A DNA stretch of 64,000 nt from Flaccisagitta enflata (taxonomy: Eukaryota; Chaetognatha; Sagittoidea; Aphragmophora), in NCBI GenBank assembly GCA_965153355.1, contig OZ231126.1:33294001-33358000 (forward strand). Reading direction: 5' to 3'. Shown in pieces: positions 61,440 through 64,000 of this stretch; within the stretch, counting starts at the first letter, position 1, and each line of letters opens with the position of its first letter. Under the pieces are notes generated by a model. The model had not been told where the DNA came from. It did no database searches and worked only from the letters and a program-made list of their open reading frames with translations. Made by a program: the position numbers and the translations under genes.

Positions 61440-62055
61440 GACAGTGGTCTTCCGAAGGCAACATTTGTGTTTCATAGGGGGCCAAAATTGAAAAATAAAG
61501 ATGTATAAAACTGAATGATTTTATAAAAATAATTATTGAAATATGTTAAGATGAATATTTTTTTGCATGATTTGCACTTAACAACAAAAAATTACCTAAT
61601 TAAGATGAAATTAAAGAAGAAAATTTACTGCAAATTACTAAGAATTTCAGTTTTGGTTAGTGACCAAAGGCTCGTTGAAATTATAAATTTGCATAGAAAA
61701 TGGAAGAATAAAAAAACGAAAAACATAGTTCTCCTTGAAAATCATTTACAGAGAGAACTATGTTTTCAAAAATGCAAAATTTCCCTTCATTAGAGACTAA
61801 TATAATTTCAACCGCAGGCAAGAATAAAAAAATGTAAACAAGATTTCACCAAAGACCTTGATTTTCTTGTCTATTTTTATGTAAATTGCATAGTTAGAAT
61901 TACTTTTGAGGTCAGAATATGAAAAGAATATATACACCAAGTGTCTCTAGAGACAATTTGTCTTCTAAAAAACATTTGAGTACCATTATTTTCCTGATAC
62001 TGATGCAGAAGGTATGGTGAAACGCTTGATTTTCCTTCAAAAATTTACCGTCCTA
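61440..62055 (-). repeat. 615-bp dispersed repeat, copy 2
   Basis: The inverse counterpart of 45716-46330, with many point differences. Confidence 0.82.
61674..61812. mobile_element. 139-bp palindrome inside the dispersed repeat
   Basis: GTTGAAATTATA and its exact inverse at the ends. AACATAGTTCTC opposes GAGAACTATGTT near the centre. It is positionally equivalent to 45955-46097. Confidence 0.8.
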
Positions 62056-62204
62056 TGTAACACGTTATCATTTAAAGAATTTAGAGGAACCACGTTGACG
62101 CAACGGAATTACGGATGACAAAATGCGACGAATGCAGAGATAGAGAGAAAGACCGAAAGAGAACGATGTAGAGAGCCATCATTACAAGGCCATGAAAGCC
62201 GGGT

Positions 62205-62315
62205 TTGTTCGATGGGTGGATCATCAACCGATCGACCAACCGACCGACCGACCAACCGACCAACCAATCATCGGTCATGGCCTCTATGGGCGCACACAAA
62301 ACTAAAAAAAGAAAA
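62205..62315 (-). mobile_element. Decayed Helentron-like element
   Basis: (GACC)n/(AACC)n core at 62226-62268 followed by CCTCTATGGGCGCACACAAAACTAAAAAAAG. Confidence 0.5.
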
Positions 62316-62503
62316 AGGAAAAAGAAAAAGGAAAGAAAAAAAAAAGAAACAAAACAAAAAACTTTTTGTCATTTAGTTAATCGCGACTGAAAAGGTTGTA
62401 AGTAGAACTCATGAATACCATCACTGAAATTGTTTTGTAAGGATATTTTCATGAAAAACATGTTAACGAAAACTCTGATTGTGCGTGACGATAAAGAGAA
62501 AAG

Positions 62504-62699
<196 letters not shown>

Positions 62700-63322
62700 A
62701 AGTCATCCAAGGATCGCACATGGTCAGCGGTACCCGATGCCCTGCTTGGAGTGATTAGCTGAAGAAGTGGAGTGAGAGCAGGGCAGCGGCCCCAAAGGGC
62801 CAATGTCCTGTAGGACACAGGGGTGAAGTTCCATACGTCCTGAAATGGCGTATTTGGGGTAAATTTCTGTGATATTCATTGGGAATTTTGTGTTTTTTTA
62901 AATTTTCTGTCAATTTGCCATGTTATTCAATGAGAATTTGAGGTCTGAGAGGTTGGATTTAGGGCCCAAGAGGCTGGATTTGAGGCCTGAGAGGCTGGAT
63001 TTGAGGCCCACGAGGCTGGATTTGAGGCCTGAGAGGCTGGATTTGAGGCCCAAGAGGCTGGATTTGAGGCCTGAGAGGCTGGATTTGAGGCCTGAGAGGC
63101 TAGATTTGATGTCTGAGAGGCTGGATTTGAGGCCTGAGAGGCTAGATTTGATGCCTGAGAGGCTGGATTTGAGGCTTGAGAGGCCAGATTTGAGGCCTGA
63201 GAGGCTGGATTTGAGGCCTGAGAGGCTTGAGAAGCTTCGGAGGGGGGGGGACGTAATGTCAGACGGACGTAACGGTTCACCCCTGTGTCCTACAGGACAT
63301 CGGCCCTTTGGGGCCGCTGCCC
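62700..63322. mobile_element. GGGCAG-family hairpin element, copy 4 (inverted)
   Basis: Starts with the inverted closing block TGGTCAGCGGTACCC and GCCCTGCTT. Then comes the arm GGGCAGCGGCCCCAAAGGG, a minisatellite GAGAGGCTGGATTTGAGGCCT (62935-63230), and the opening block inverted up to GGGGCCGCTGCCC. (GA)n flanks both sides. Confidence 0.86.
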
Positions 63323-63323
63323 A

Positions 63324-63923
<600 letters not shown>

Positions 63924-64000
63924 CTAGACTACGAAATTTGACCTGGCTCCGTTGGCGGGACTCTTGTCCGTGGGAGTGGTTTTGTTGTTGCCCACCCAAA
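63924..64000 (-). CDS. Possible C-terminal end of a host protein, partial
   Basis: The minus-strand frame entering from the right edge is open for 24 codons and ends NKTTPTDKSPANGARSNFVV then TAG at 63924-63926. Codon use is GC-balanced and unlike the A-rich DNA that follows it. The tail is hydrophilic with a hydrophobic end, as many protein C-termini are. The frame is too short to assign a family, and it could be chance. Confidence 0.3.
   Translation of the reverse strand, partial: WVGNNKTTPTDKSPANGARSNFVV

Overview
This window reads as repeat-dominated intergenic DNA from an animal nuclear genome, most likely a marine or aquatic invertebrate. The evidence is a BEL/Pao LTR retrotransposon (a family restricted to animals), an APE-type LINE with an SGNH-esterase-like domain, a pogo/Tigger transposase remnant, many TA-flanked and 9-10-bp-flanked MITEs, and very long pure (GA)n, (CA)n, (GAA)n and (TTTC)n arrays every 1-3 kb. 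I cannot fix the species. I recognise no complete host gene. The only host-gene candidate is an open C-terminal segment on the minus strand at the extreme right edge (63924-64000).

Layout. 1-1605: unique AT-rich DNA, one (TC)n array and the first short Helentron-like element. 1606-15066: one BEL/Pao element on the minus strand that has become a nest. A LINE (2613-7435) sits in its pol gene and itself carries a palindromic MITE with a 9-bp target duplication (3900-4237). A 1.24-kb TA-flanked element (8829-10069) splits its RT at the YVDD box and carries its own MITE with a 10-bp duplication (9552-9842). A pair of 280-bp direct repeats (10887-11723) separates protease from the pol linker. Its 5' LTR is opened by a CACTC-ended element (13058-14866) that contains a pogo/Tigger transposase tail. 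15067-23400: Helentron-like elements alternating with microsatellites, plus a 562-bp palindromic MITE (20838-21399). 24233-26158 and 52272-54429: two large members of the same Helentron-like superfamily, filled with a 14-bp minisatellite and (CCAAAAA)-type DNA. 27293-28000, 35942-36462, 59312-59877 and 62700-63322: four copies of a second hairpin-ended family with an internal minisatellite. 33139-38374: two identical-length (604 bp) copies of one MITE in opposite orientation, a 764-bp TIR element and a 3' fragment of a second LINE. 42976-44060: a tandem (GAA)n-containing repeat. 48641-51678: (GA)n megatracts and a recent 1155-bp-period tandem duplication. 45716-46330 and 61440-62055: an inverted pair of about 615-bp repeats with a palindrome at the same internal position.

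The most interesting signal is the family of about 30 short elements with the plan TTTTTAG, a 16-nt hairpin, TCTA, a (TCCG/TCGG)n tract, a variable middle, a motif complementary to the hairpin arm, then GGCCTTGTT. The hairpin stem comes in several sequence types (GTCGCG, GTTGCG, GATGCG, GGTGC). Both stem arms and the distant tail motif change together, and elements abut head-to-tail at the same junction. This plan matches what is known of non-autonomous Helentron (rolling-circle) elements with tetranucleotide cores in molluscs and insects. The three-part terminal covariation and its subfamilies deserve a focused search. All readings were done by eye. Identities, copy numbers and family assignments are not database-tested.
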